Below are positions 56,006 to 64,000 of a stretch of 64,000 nucleotides of DNA, in pieces. Under the pieces are notes generated by a model, which did not search any database, had not been told where the DNA came from, and saw only the letters and a program-made list of their open reading frames with translations. The translations under genes and the position numbers were made by a program. Each line of letters opens with the position of its first letter. Position 1 is the first letter of the stretch. This DNA is from Dendrolimus kikuchii (lineage: Eukaryota; Arthropoda; Insecta; Lepidoptera; Lasiocampidae). The stretch spans positions 27,906,934-27,970,933 of the forward strand of contig CM034388.1 in NCBI GenBank assembly GCA_019925095.2, read 5' to 3'.

Positions 56006-57880
56006 CTGAAAACAAAAATAATAGTCATAACTTTCTGATAACTAGGCTCACTAAATGGCTTCACCTGCATAACTGTATGTATATAATGTGCTAGTCTATA
56101 TGCCTGTGAAGCTTTGTATTTCGCAGAATAAAAAGGAGCATATCATTGATTAAGTGCCAATATCGCCAAAGTTCAAGAATGCATATTTTCACTAGAGTAC
56201 CTCATCATAGCAAAATTTAGTATAATTGAAACTTTAATTAGTGTTAAGAAATATTCATAGTTACTTTCTATGTATTATAATATAATTGAAATCCACATAT
56301 ATAGTGACTCATCACGATATCTCAGGAACTATAATACCTATAGCCTTGAAATTTGGCATGGACCTTCCTTTCGCTAAGTAGAGGTCAGCTAAGAACGGAT
56401 TTTACGACACGAGAAGAGGGCGGGTATCAGCTAGTGTATTATAAGGCTGTATGATACAGCTATTTTTGATAATAATTTTCATGAATTCATTTCAAGAATC
56501 TTCATCGGTTTTAACATACATACACAAATCAGTTTACATCAAATGCCACAAATAAGGATAACAATATGAAAACTTATTTACATTGAAACATACATCTAAT
56601 ATTATAAGAATATGGATATAATATATTCATCAAAAATAAATTTGAAACTTTAACCATATAAATATATCCACAGGTCATAAACTCAATACTATAACAATAA
56701 GTCTCTCTCTCTCTCTCTCTTGGTAGTTCACATTACAAGTTCATAATTTTTATTGTAGAATACATAAATTCCTAATTATCAAAACCTTCCTTCTATTATA
56801 TCCTAACTATCCTAACAAATATCTCAATAAAATTTATAGTATAGTGTATACTTATAGTATTTTGATAAAAAAGAGACTTACCAAAGATCTCTTGCATTCA
56901 AAGAAACTTTGTCTTAACTGTATACACTCTTCGGGAATTGCACCATCTTTCAAACATTGCCTTGGTGTCAGTTTATCCTGAAAAGAATCAAATAAATAAT
57001 GATAACTAGTATAATGATAGTTTTTAGATATGTTATCATACAAATTCTACAGAAATAAATACTAAAGAAACTTATAAATGAGCAGAACATTCCTTATACT
57101 AAATTTTTGTTTTATGTTCCATTAATCATTAAATAACCTATATACCAAATTATATAAAAATAAGTTTATTAGTATGAACCGAGTCAAATAAAAAAGAAAA
57201 CTTTCTGTCATTAAATTATGTCATGATAATTTACATATAATAGCAGCCCATATATGTCCCACTGCTGGGCTCGGGCCTCCTCCTCATAGGGGAACGGACA
57301 GTATACCGACCACGCTTGTCCAAGACGGCTTGGCAGGTAAAAAAAAAGTGTGGTAATTTACATAACTGTGATCAAATAAACAATTAGTAGCAAGTAACAC
57401 ATACAGAATGGGGTGCGATATAGTTATAGGGCACATTTATTTATTATTTGAGATATAAAATTAACTTTGAGTGGTTATAAAAAAAAATAACTTCTAACCT
57501 ATATTAAAAAAGTTTGGATCTATTCATAATAAATAAATGTGCCCTATAACTATACCCCACCTCAGAATGCTATTATTATTCAGTCAAAATTAATTACATG
57601 ATGGCTATGAGATTATTTTGAATTAGTGCAAGAAGTGATAAATGAACTTTTCTTTTAAAAACAGTGGAAGAAACCGTTTATCTCATGCATTTTATACCCT
57701 AATTTTAAATACAACACATGACTACTACACACAGTATCAATTGATGAAAATAGTAAATACAATAAGAAATACCTTTTTGCAACAGTCGCTGTTGAGTAAA
57801 CACATCTTTAAATCCGCGCGGATTCCAGCACAAGGCGATGTATCTGCCAAACCTACCTCTTCAGGTGAGAACGTTAACAT
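55964..57880 (-). CDS. COA5: COA5 / PET191-like cytochrome c oxidase assembly factor
   Basis: Role (known family): small twin-cysteine protein of the mitochondrial intermembrane space needed to assemble respiratory complex IV. Coding exons on the minus strand: 57880-57773 (36 codons), 56977-56882 (32 codons) and 56005-55964 (13 codons plus TGA), all with GT/AG junctions in phase 0, giving 81 residues, close to the usual 75-80. Three CX9C spacings are visible: CAGIRADLKMC (17-27), CLKDGAIPEEC (44-54) and CIQLRQSFFEC (54-64), plus SDCC in between. The end, LDNRRRFRGHKGY, matches the conserved C-terminus; His replaces the usual Arg. Start: MLTFSPEEVG is the only nearby in-frame Met; an upstream non-coding exon is possible. 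Intron 1 carries a SINE piece and a hairpin MITE. CARS2 is the divergent neighbour. Confidence 0.93.
56290..56440 (+). repeat. RTE-like fragment in COA5 intron 2
   Basis: 'atctcaggaactataatacc', 'ttgaaatttggcatggacct' and a terminal 'gggtatcagctagt' follow the pattern of RTE-derived ends. Antisense to COA5. Confidence 0.5.
56701..56721. repeat. (CT)n microsatellite
   Basis: About 19 bases of pure TC/CT repeat within COA5 intron 2. Confidence 0.85.
56882..56977 (-). CDS. COA5: COA5 exon 2
   Basis: Acceptor ttttcag|gataaa, donor TTTG|gtaagt. Encodes DKLTPRQCLKDGAIPEEC through FFECKRSL, the most conserved block of the family. Confidence 0.95.
57245..57340 (-). mobile_element. Family S1 SINE tail fragment in COA5 intron 1
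   Basis: 'tgtcccactgctgggctcgg', 'ggggaacggacagtatacc' and 'cttgtccaagacggcttgg' match S1 copies; the tRNA-like head is missing. Confidence 0.65.
57411..57562. mobile_element. Hairpin MITE (~152 bp) in COA5 intron 1
   Basis: The left arm contains 'tatagttatagggcacattt' and the right arm its exact inverse 'aaatgtgccctataactata', extending to about 35 bases. It is flanked by cagaatg at 57404-57410 and 57563-57569, a 7-bp direct repeat. RNA from either strand would fold into a long hairpin. Confidence 0.7.
57773..57880 (-). CDS. COA5: COA5 exon 1
   Basis: ATG at 57880-57878; donor AAAAAG|gtattt at 57772. Encodes the first CX9C motif and LLNSDCCKK. Too short and too split to stand out as an ORF. 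Confidence 0.88.
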
Positions 57881-57945
57881 TTTTATATATTTACCACTAA
57901 TTCAGTCAAAACAAAATATTTCAGTATTTAGTTTATTTCAACTGT

Positions 57946-58248
57946 CAGGGCGTTCCATTTGTAGCTCACAGCGCCCAAAATGCTACGTTAGCTGTTCCAC
58001 AAGGCGACCGCGGCCATTGTGGTCTTGGCGAAAACGTCACTAATGACATCATCACCTTCGATCACATAACGCTCTCGACGACCCATGTAATGAGATGAGG
58101 TGGTTCAAATAGCCGTTCCACTTGGGTTTACGATTGTAACATCGGCAAGCAAGTGGAACGGGAAAAATCGCGGTCGTGAACATGGTCGTTGTGAGTCCCT
58201 TGTGGAACGTAGCCTTTGGGTGTTGTGAGCTAGAGGTGGAACGCGCTG
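57946..58248. mobile_element. MITE with long inverted ends (CAGGGCGTTCCA type)
   Basis: Left CAGGGCGTTCCATTTGTAGC, right the inverted partner ending GGTGGAACGCGCTG. Similarity continues inward for ~70 bases ('agctcacagcgcccaaa', 'gctacgtt'). It starts 66 bases upstream of the COA5 ATG, so it lies in or near its promoter/5' UTR. hAT-like termini, but no clean octamer duplication. Confidence 0.7.
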
Positions 58249-58599
58249 TCTGAGATATGAGCAGTGTTGCCAAATGGGGGATCGCTCTAATTCGGGTATT
58301 TTTGACTTTGTGGTGAGGGAGATTCAGTGGTAGATACTTTGGGGGACCTTTCAGGTGGGAAATTAAGTCGAGAGAAATTTTGGAGTTTTTTTAAGTACCA
58401 TTAATTCATCCACAAACACAATTACCATCACTACAATTATTATATCTAAGATATAATATAGTACCAGTAGTAGTAGTAGTTTACCTTAGAATTATATTCT
58501 ACTAGTGAATCATACTTCAATTCAATCGTTCATTTTAATAATTCAATTCATTCATTCGTTCGTTATTTATTTATTATGCCGTCTCTACTCGTATTCTAT

Positions 58600-58745
58600 A
58601 GGCTACGTTCCATTAGACTCAGACACAACGACCACATTCACAACCGCGATTTTTCCCGTTCCACTTGTTTGCCGGCGTCACAATCGTAAATTTAAGTTGA
58701 ACGGTTATTCGACCCACCTATTGACACGGATCGTTGTGAGCGCTG
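58600..58745. repeat. Partial second copy of the CAGGGCGTTCCA MITE, inverted
   Basis: 'gctacgttccattagactca', 'accgcgatttttcccgttcc' and 'acaatcgtaaatttaagttg' match the reverse complement of the centre of 57946-58248. Confidence 0.65.
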
Positions 58746-58964
58746 TATGAGCGAAAATGATAATGTCATTAGTGAATTTTAGCCACGACGGCTTTTTTAT
58801 TACTCCTTTAAAATAATGTAATGTAATATAAGTAAAAACTGTTTTGAAGGTGTTTTTTTCGTAAAGCTTATTTTTGGGAATATTCGAAAAAAATTTGGGG
58901 TAGATTGGCATGGTCATCTGGGAACACTGGATCCGAGATCAGCTGTTTTATTATATTTATTACA

Positions 58965-59037
58965 CAGATCCTACATACGTAGTATCTATAGTAGTTTGTG
59001 GATCCTACATAGTATTCATAGTAGTTTGTCCACAGAT
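58965..59037. repeat. Imperfect tandem duplication upstream of CARS2
   Basis: Two ~35-base units, each running from 'gatcctacata' to 'tagtagtttgt', 40 bases upstream of the CARS2 start. They would sit in the 5' UTR or core promoter. Confidence 0.75.
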
Positions 59038-59078
59038 CTCTAAAGAATAAATGTGTTCATTGCTTTTTCCATGTTTTG

Positions 59079-60626
59079 ATGAAGGTGAAAATGAGAAAAA
59101 TTCTTCCGGTAAACGTGCGACGTTTATACCATGTTTGCAGTTTAAAACCTTATAAAGAAACAAGGTGGCTGATGCCAAATGGCAATCCTACGGGTTTGTA
59201 TGTGTACAATTGTGTAGCTAACGAGAGAGTTCCTGTGATACTCGGTGATCAACATATCGCCACTTGGTACTCCTGTGGACCAACAGTCTATGATGCTGCC
59301 CACATAGGCCATGCGAGCTGCTACGTCAAGTTAGATATCATACAGCGCATACTTAAATCATTTTTCAACATAAAACTTGTCACAGCCATGGGTATCACTG
59401 ATATTGATGATAAAATAATAAAAAAGGGAATCGAAACAAATACTCACTTTAAAAATGTTGCCAAACAATTTGAGCATGAGTTTTGGCTTGATATGTCCTC
59501 ATTAAATGTTGAAAAACCTTTGATTGTCACTAGAGTGTCTGAACATATTAATTGTATAGAAAATTTTGTAAAACATCTTGTAGACTCTGAAAAGGCATAT
59601 TTAGCAAAAGATGGTTCTGTATATTTTGACACCAGTAAATACCCTATGTATGGAAAGTTACAGCGAATGCAGGATATTGGTGAGCCTTCTGATGAAGAGA
59701 AGAGGAATAAGATGGATTTTGCTTTATGGAAAGGACACAAACCAGGAGAACCATATTGGGATGCTTCATGGGGCAAAGGGAGGCCTGGCTGGCACATTGA
59801 ATGTTCTGCTATGGTTAGTCAAGTTTTTGGGTCTCAAATAGACTTCCATGCTGGTGGTATAGACTTACAATTCCCTCATCATGAAAATGAAGAAGCACAG
59901 TCATGCGCCTTCCATAACACACGGCAATGGGCAAATTATTGGATACATGTGGGCCATTTACATGTGAAAGGTGATACAAAAATGTCTAAATCATTAAAAA
60001 ATACAATATCCATACCAGATTTACTAGAAACATATAGTGCCGATTCATTTAGAATGGCCTGTTTGTTGTCAAATTATAGATATAAGATGGAATACAGTGA
60101 TCAAGTAATGAAAACAGCTGAAGAAGTACTTAAAAAGTTTAAACATTTTATCAAAGATGCATTTGTGTATGTTAATAATAACGCTACCTTAAATGGGGAT
60201 TATAAAGACAAGATTTTAGATAATCTCTCCAAAGTAGAAGAGGCGAATTTAGAGGCATTAAAAAAAGATTTTGATACTGCAACTTGCATAAATAATATGA
60301 TTAATCTAGTAAGTGATATAAATAAGATAATAAAACATGATTCAGAGGAGTTTTATCCAGTGCCTGTGTTATTAACAGCTGAATATATCACTAATATGTT
60401 ATTGAAATTTGGTCTGAAATTACAAGACACTTCTCAGGGGAATATAGTATCAAATTCTTTTATAGACATATTAGTGGAATTCAGACATACAGTAAGACAG
60501 AATGCTTTGACAAGAAAGGACAAAGAATTATTGAATGCTTGTGACATAGTACGAGATAAAATGAAGTCGGTCAAAGTTCAAATTAATGATAGCAATAAAG
60601 TACCTTCCTGGGTTTTTATCAAGTAG
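59079..60626 (+). CDS. CARS2: Cysteine--tRNA ligase, mitochondrial
   Basis: Role: charges mitochondrial tRNA-Cys with cysteine (class I aminoacyl-tRNA synthetase). Seen: HIGH motif at 75-78 within PTVYDAAHIGHA, KMSKS at 301-305, and the zinc ligands expected in this family: C66 (YSCGPT), C242 (HIECSAM), H267 and E271 (FPHHENE). The order and spacing agree with bacterial-type CysRS. The N-terminus is rich in Lys/Arg (MKVKMRKILPVNVRRLYH) and lacks acidic residues, as a mitochondrial presequence should. The C-terminal ~190 residues form the helical anticodon-binding region. Start: ATG at 59079; a second in-frame ATG at 59091 is also possible. The upstream TTG is not taken as a start. 515 residues, no intron, no frame break. 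A cytosolic paralogue would be much longer. Confidence 0.96.
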   Translation: MKVKMRKILPVNVRRLYHVCSLKPYKETRWLMPNGNPTGLYVYNCVANERVPVILGDQHIATWYSCGPTVYDAAHIGHASCYVKLDIIQRILKSFFNIKLVTAMGITDIDDKIIKKGIETNTHFKNVAKQFEHEFWLDMSSLNVEKPLIVTRVSEHINCIENFVKHLVDSEKAYLAKDGSVYFDTSKYPMYGKLQRMQDIGEPSDEEKRNKMDFALWKGHKPGEPYWDASWGKGRPGWHIECSAMVSQVFGSQIDFHAGGIDLQFPHHENEEAQSCAFHNTRQWANYWIHVGHLHVKGDTKMSKSLKNTISIPDLLETYSADSFRMACLLSNYRYKMEYSDQVMKTAEEVLKKFKHFIKDAFVYVNNNATLNGDYKDKILDNLSKVEEANLEALKKDFDTATCINNMINLVSDINKIIKHDSEEFYPVPVLLTAEYITNMLLKFGLKLQDTSQGNIVSNSFIDILVEFRHTVRQNALTRKDKELLNACDIVRDKMKSVKVQINDSNKVPSWVFIK

Positions 60627-60826
60627 TTTACTACCCTTTTTCTTACCAAAGATATAAAACTGACCTCATGAGTCCCAAATGACCTGCTTTTAGTGCAGAT
60701 AAATTAAACTATAAAGAAAATAGGCTCAATATATTGTCATTTCAAATCGAGATTTTATCAATTGATTGATGAAAATATTTCATTGATGAACATGTTATTT
60801 TTTTTAAACATTGAATAAGATGAAAA

Positions 60827-60832
60827 AATAAA
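60827..60832 (+). terminator. Candidate polyadenylation signal of CARS2
   Basis: AATAAA about 200 bases after the stop codon; another AATAAA lies near 60951. Confidence 0.5.
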
Positions 60833-61051
60833 AATAATTAATTGCTTCAAGTTTTTATTTTATAATTTACTTACATTCATGTCCTTTGACTAGACTATGA
60901 CGAAATGAGATTTTAGGATATTAAAATATAATTTTAGAAGTAAACTTAAAATAAAACTTTCCTTTATGGCAAGCATGTATTTCTCTATTTTCTCTTAACA
61001 GTTTTGTGTCAAGTGCCATTTTAGTATTTTCTGTTTAATGCATTAATATAT

Positions 61052-61551
61052 TTTTCAACACACTTGCTCATAAAGTGGCTCTATGGTCACCGCAATTAGG
61101 CACAGAATGACACCCATTATAAAACTGTGAGTAAAAAACATTATAACTCACTAGCGAGTTATAGATTTTTTTTTTTATTTTATTGGTTGAGTTGCTTTGT
61201 TCTTAAAAAAGTTTTTATTCAAAAAAAAAAGATCGTGTTCTATAGAACAAATAAATTAATGTTCCTATTGCTTGCTCATTTCATGCAACTTCTTATTTAA
61301 ATAGATAATTTTAACTCGTACGTGTTTAATAAATAAAACTTTCACTCATATATAACTTTTTTTTATCTACTAAATAAAAAGAGTTTTTGTTGTTATTTTA
61401 TTCGCAAGTGTGTTGAAAAACGTCGTATGATACACGTGTGTATTGATGATTACCGTCCTCGGCTCTCTTAAGACCCTCGCCTACGGCTCGAGTCTCAATG
61501 GCGCCTCGGCGGTAATCACCAATGTTACACACTAGTACCATAATGTACTAT
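61052..61551 (+). mobile_element. Helentron-like element, copy 3
   Basis: Nearly identical to 13954-14453: same start TTTTCAACACACTTG, internal CAAGTGTGTTGAAAA, 'gattaccg ... cggtaatc' foldback (perfect arms here) and final TAGTACCATAATGTACTA. It is 426 bases downstream of the CARS2 stop. Confidence 0.65.
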
Positions 61552-61559
61552 TTCATTTT

Positions 61560-63735
61560 TAAGTAAGGGTTTCATATTCAAGAACAAATTGAATAAGCCC
61601 TGCACAGATTTGTAATCATTTTTTAAGTCAATTGTACAACAAAATGTGAAACAAACTTTTTTGCAGCTGGAATACAGTAGACAGGCTTACAGTTCTCTAG
61701 ATTGAAAATTGTTATTGAATTTATTATAAAATGAAAATGATATAACTACAAACAGGGCAACACATTATCCTTACTATAGAGAAGAGACATGCATACAATA
61801 ACACAAAAACCGTGAATTTCTGCTGCACCTGAAGCATCTGCTGCAGACTTCAGACCAAGTTTCTAACTTGTTACAACACTTCATATAGTTTTCAGCCTAC
61901 ATAATTGTAAAACCAGAAAATAATGTAACCATCTAAATTTATTGTTTGAAATGTGACAACAGTTTCGAGACAGTCAATATTAATACATGAAACTTGGTCT
62001 CGAATATCTGTCTCTTTACTACTGTAGTGTAATTATTCTTCAGGTATGATATTAAATAAAGCAAGGAAAACATTAAAATGAGAAAACACTTATTCATAAT
62101 GTGTCACCGCTATGTTTCAAAAGCGTAATTCAATTGTTAATACAATTAAACTATACATCGGTACAGTGCTTACTTTCAAGAACAGTCAAGTTTTCATTTC
62201 ATATTGGTCACAATTAAATAATTCAAAACATCTTTACATCACAAAAATAGTGAGTGTCAAGAAGTTTTCTGTGATGTATACAAACGAGTAAAGAATGTTT
62301 TGTTCAGGTCAGTCTTAAATTCTTTTTCATGCTTGGGTTTCAGCTGTGTTAGTGTTAAAGATTTAGGCCGTTTCACACAGGTATGGCGCTGAATTTAATG
62401 TGTCATTTGAGATGTGATATTGTTAATGATGTTAAATATTGATAGATAAGGTATGTAATATGAATATACACTAATGTGGCTATGCGTTAACGGCATTATT
62501 TTTTAACGTTTTGAATAAGACGCATTGGGTCTCAGCTAAAATCTATAACACTAACGCAGATGAAGTCTCATCTTAATGCCAATACTGTGCACTTCTTAAT
62601 ATAATCGGTATTGCAACATTTTGATTTATTTCAAGCAGAGGACAAACTTTATATCAATTTTTAAAAAGGATGACAATATTGTTTTTGATTTTAATAAAGA
62701 ATTTCAAAGTTATTTCTTTATTGTATTTAAAATCGAAATTACTGATGTTTTAATTATAATAGATATTGAACTCAGAAAACGGACATTAAGTACAATTGAC
62801 ACAAGAATAGTAATTTTAGCTGTATGTATTGACCGTTGGGTTTGATGAAAGCAGTGTAAAGTAGTTTGGAATGTTAATAGTTTATCTGTTTCACTGAAAA
62901 TCAAGAAAAACCAACTTAATTTTCATTCACAAAACTATATATTTACTGGTTGATAAAAAAAACATTGAAATGCATAATTAAATAACTTCATCAATACCAC
63001 GCATTTCGACATCAATATCCGTTCAATCGGATTGATTGCGTAATCAATGTAACCCAACAAGTCAATACATAAGAAAATCAAATAGTTTTGTGCGTAATAT
63101 ATTCACTTAAAACCATCACAAAATTAGGAGCTACGACAGAAATCTGATTCAATCAGATGGCATTGTGTTCAGTTAATTTTTTTACAGTTTGCTGCGATAA
63201 ACATATTTCATGCACATTTTGAAACATACATATTTTGACATATTACATACATAATTAACAAGATTTTTTTCCACAACTTGCACTGCATTTCGATTTAAAT
63301 TCAGCGCAGCTTATAGCAAAAATATTAATGTGAACTCTATGTTTGTAATATGTAAAATAGGTATTAAAATTGACACAAATTGTGTGCTAAATATGTTTAT
63401 TTCACTAAAAATTCTATAATGCAAATAAACACTTTGGTAACAATAAGCCACTATATTTCTTTTATCAAATAGTTAATTGCCTTAAAATTGTGTTTAAATT
63501 CCCGCGCGAAAATACTAAGTTTAAGCTTACTATAACTGTCATTTTAAATCCTGTTCTAATAATAATAAATACGCTATTTGACCCGTTAATCTTATGCCAT
63601 GAAATCTTGCTACACTCTATAAAATATGGGAGGGTCATTTTATAAGTAAAAAGTAACTCAATTGATACGACTGTCATCTATTTATTTTCCCTTTTTATAA
63701 ATTAAAAACAACATATTGCGATTTGATGCGGCTAT
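61560..63735. other. AT-rich non-coding stretch to near the window end
   Basis: No gene supported. A degraded CR1/family P tail ('gcagctggaatacagtagac', 61665-61690) is the only repeat recognised. It could include the 3' UTR of a gene lying beyond the window. Confidence 0.35.
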
Positions 63736-63739
63736 AAGT

Positions 63740-64000
63740 ATAGTAAGTAAACTCTATATAACGACACCGAAGGTACTGGAAAATTTATGTCGTTATAGAG
63801 AGTTGTCGTTAAATGGAAAGAAGTCTGTTACTTTTATCTGACGTCTTTTTCTGCACCAGTAGTTTTGTTGTATTTTTACTTATTTTATTCATATCTTGCG
63901 ATATTGGGGCATGTTTATGATAAAGGAAGTACTTAGAAATTTAGGTATTTCGGAATATTTTAGAAATTTCCGTATGCATGATGCCGACAGTCGAGTTTAT
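63740..64000. repeat. Possible pogo/Tigger-like end at the window edge
   Basis: 'aactctatataacgacacc' followed by 'tatgtcgttatagagagttg' gives repeated and inverted 'ataacgac' units of the kind found at the ends of Tigger-like elements. It runs off the window, so it cannot be confirmed. Confidence 0.35.

Noticed and set aside
59076..59078. TTG as start of CARS2
   Set aside because: Eukaryotic initiation at ATG is far likelier; ATG follows immediately at 59079.
59444..59797. 117-codon minus-strand frame inside CARS2
   Set aside because: Antisense shadow of the CARS2 coding sequence.
1..64000. CRISPR arrays, operons, rRNA genes, LTR retrotransposons with paired LTRs, or endogenous viruses
   Set aside because: None could be supported. 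Repeats are dispersed eukaryotic elements, and no direct long terminal repeats or retroviral-type coding blocks were recognised.

Overview
The window is a gene-poor, AT-rich, repeat-dense stretch of animal nuclear DNA. It is most likely from a lepidopteran (moth or butterfly). That assignment is an inference from the repeat content: mariner copies, tRNA-headed SINEs, R1-like and CR1-like LINE ends, RTE-like fragments ending in 'gcgggcagaagctagta', and LINE ends with ATGT tails. Introns with GT/AG junctions and single-copy eukaryotic genes agree with it. There are no operons, bacterial genes or CRISPR arrays.

Three host genes can be supported. (1) A four-exon plus-strand gene, coding exons 27075-27285, 33644-33867, 37845-38360 and 41836-42108, joins in frame into a 407-residue protein that I cannot assign to a family. 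(2) COA5 (PET191-like cytochrome c oxidase assembly factor) lies on the minus strand in three exons, 57880-57773, 56977-56882 and 56005-55964, and gives 81 residues with CX9C motifs. (3) Mitochondrial cysteinyl-tRNA synthetase (CARS2) is an intronless plus-strand ORF of 515 residues at 59079-60626. COA5 and CARS2 are divergent neighbours 1.2 kb apart, and both products belong in mitochondria.

The rest is mostly mobile DNA. 0.8-11 kb: a hAT-type MITE, a LINE end, a broken mariner, SINEs, RTE-like ends, a Tc1-type MITE and two insertions with clear target duplications. 11-26 kb: a CR1-like LINE end, several copies of a ~310-bp SINE-like family (called family P here) that shares that LINE's 3' tail, a second mariner, two copies of a Helentron-like 500-bp element, and R1-like LINE tails. 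27-42 kb: the introns of the 407-aa gene, filled with the same families. 42.4-50 kb: a foldback element, a triple nest of elements and a pogo/Tigger derivative.

The most interesting locus is 51.86-54.9 kb. There, roughly 200-bp degenerate inverted repeats enclose a decayed SWIM/YqaJ-type nuclease reading (plus strand) and a decayed THAP zinc finger (minus strand). This looks like a fossil of an autonomous DNA element with an unusual gene pair.
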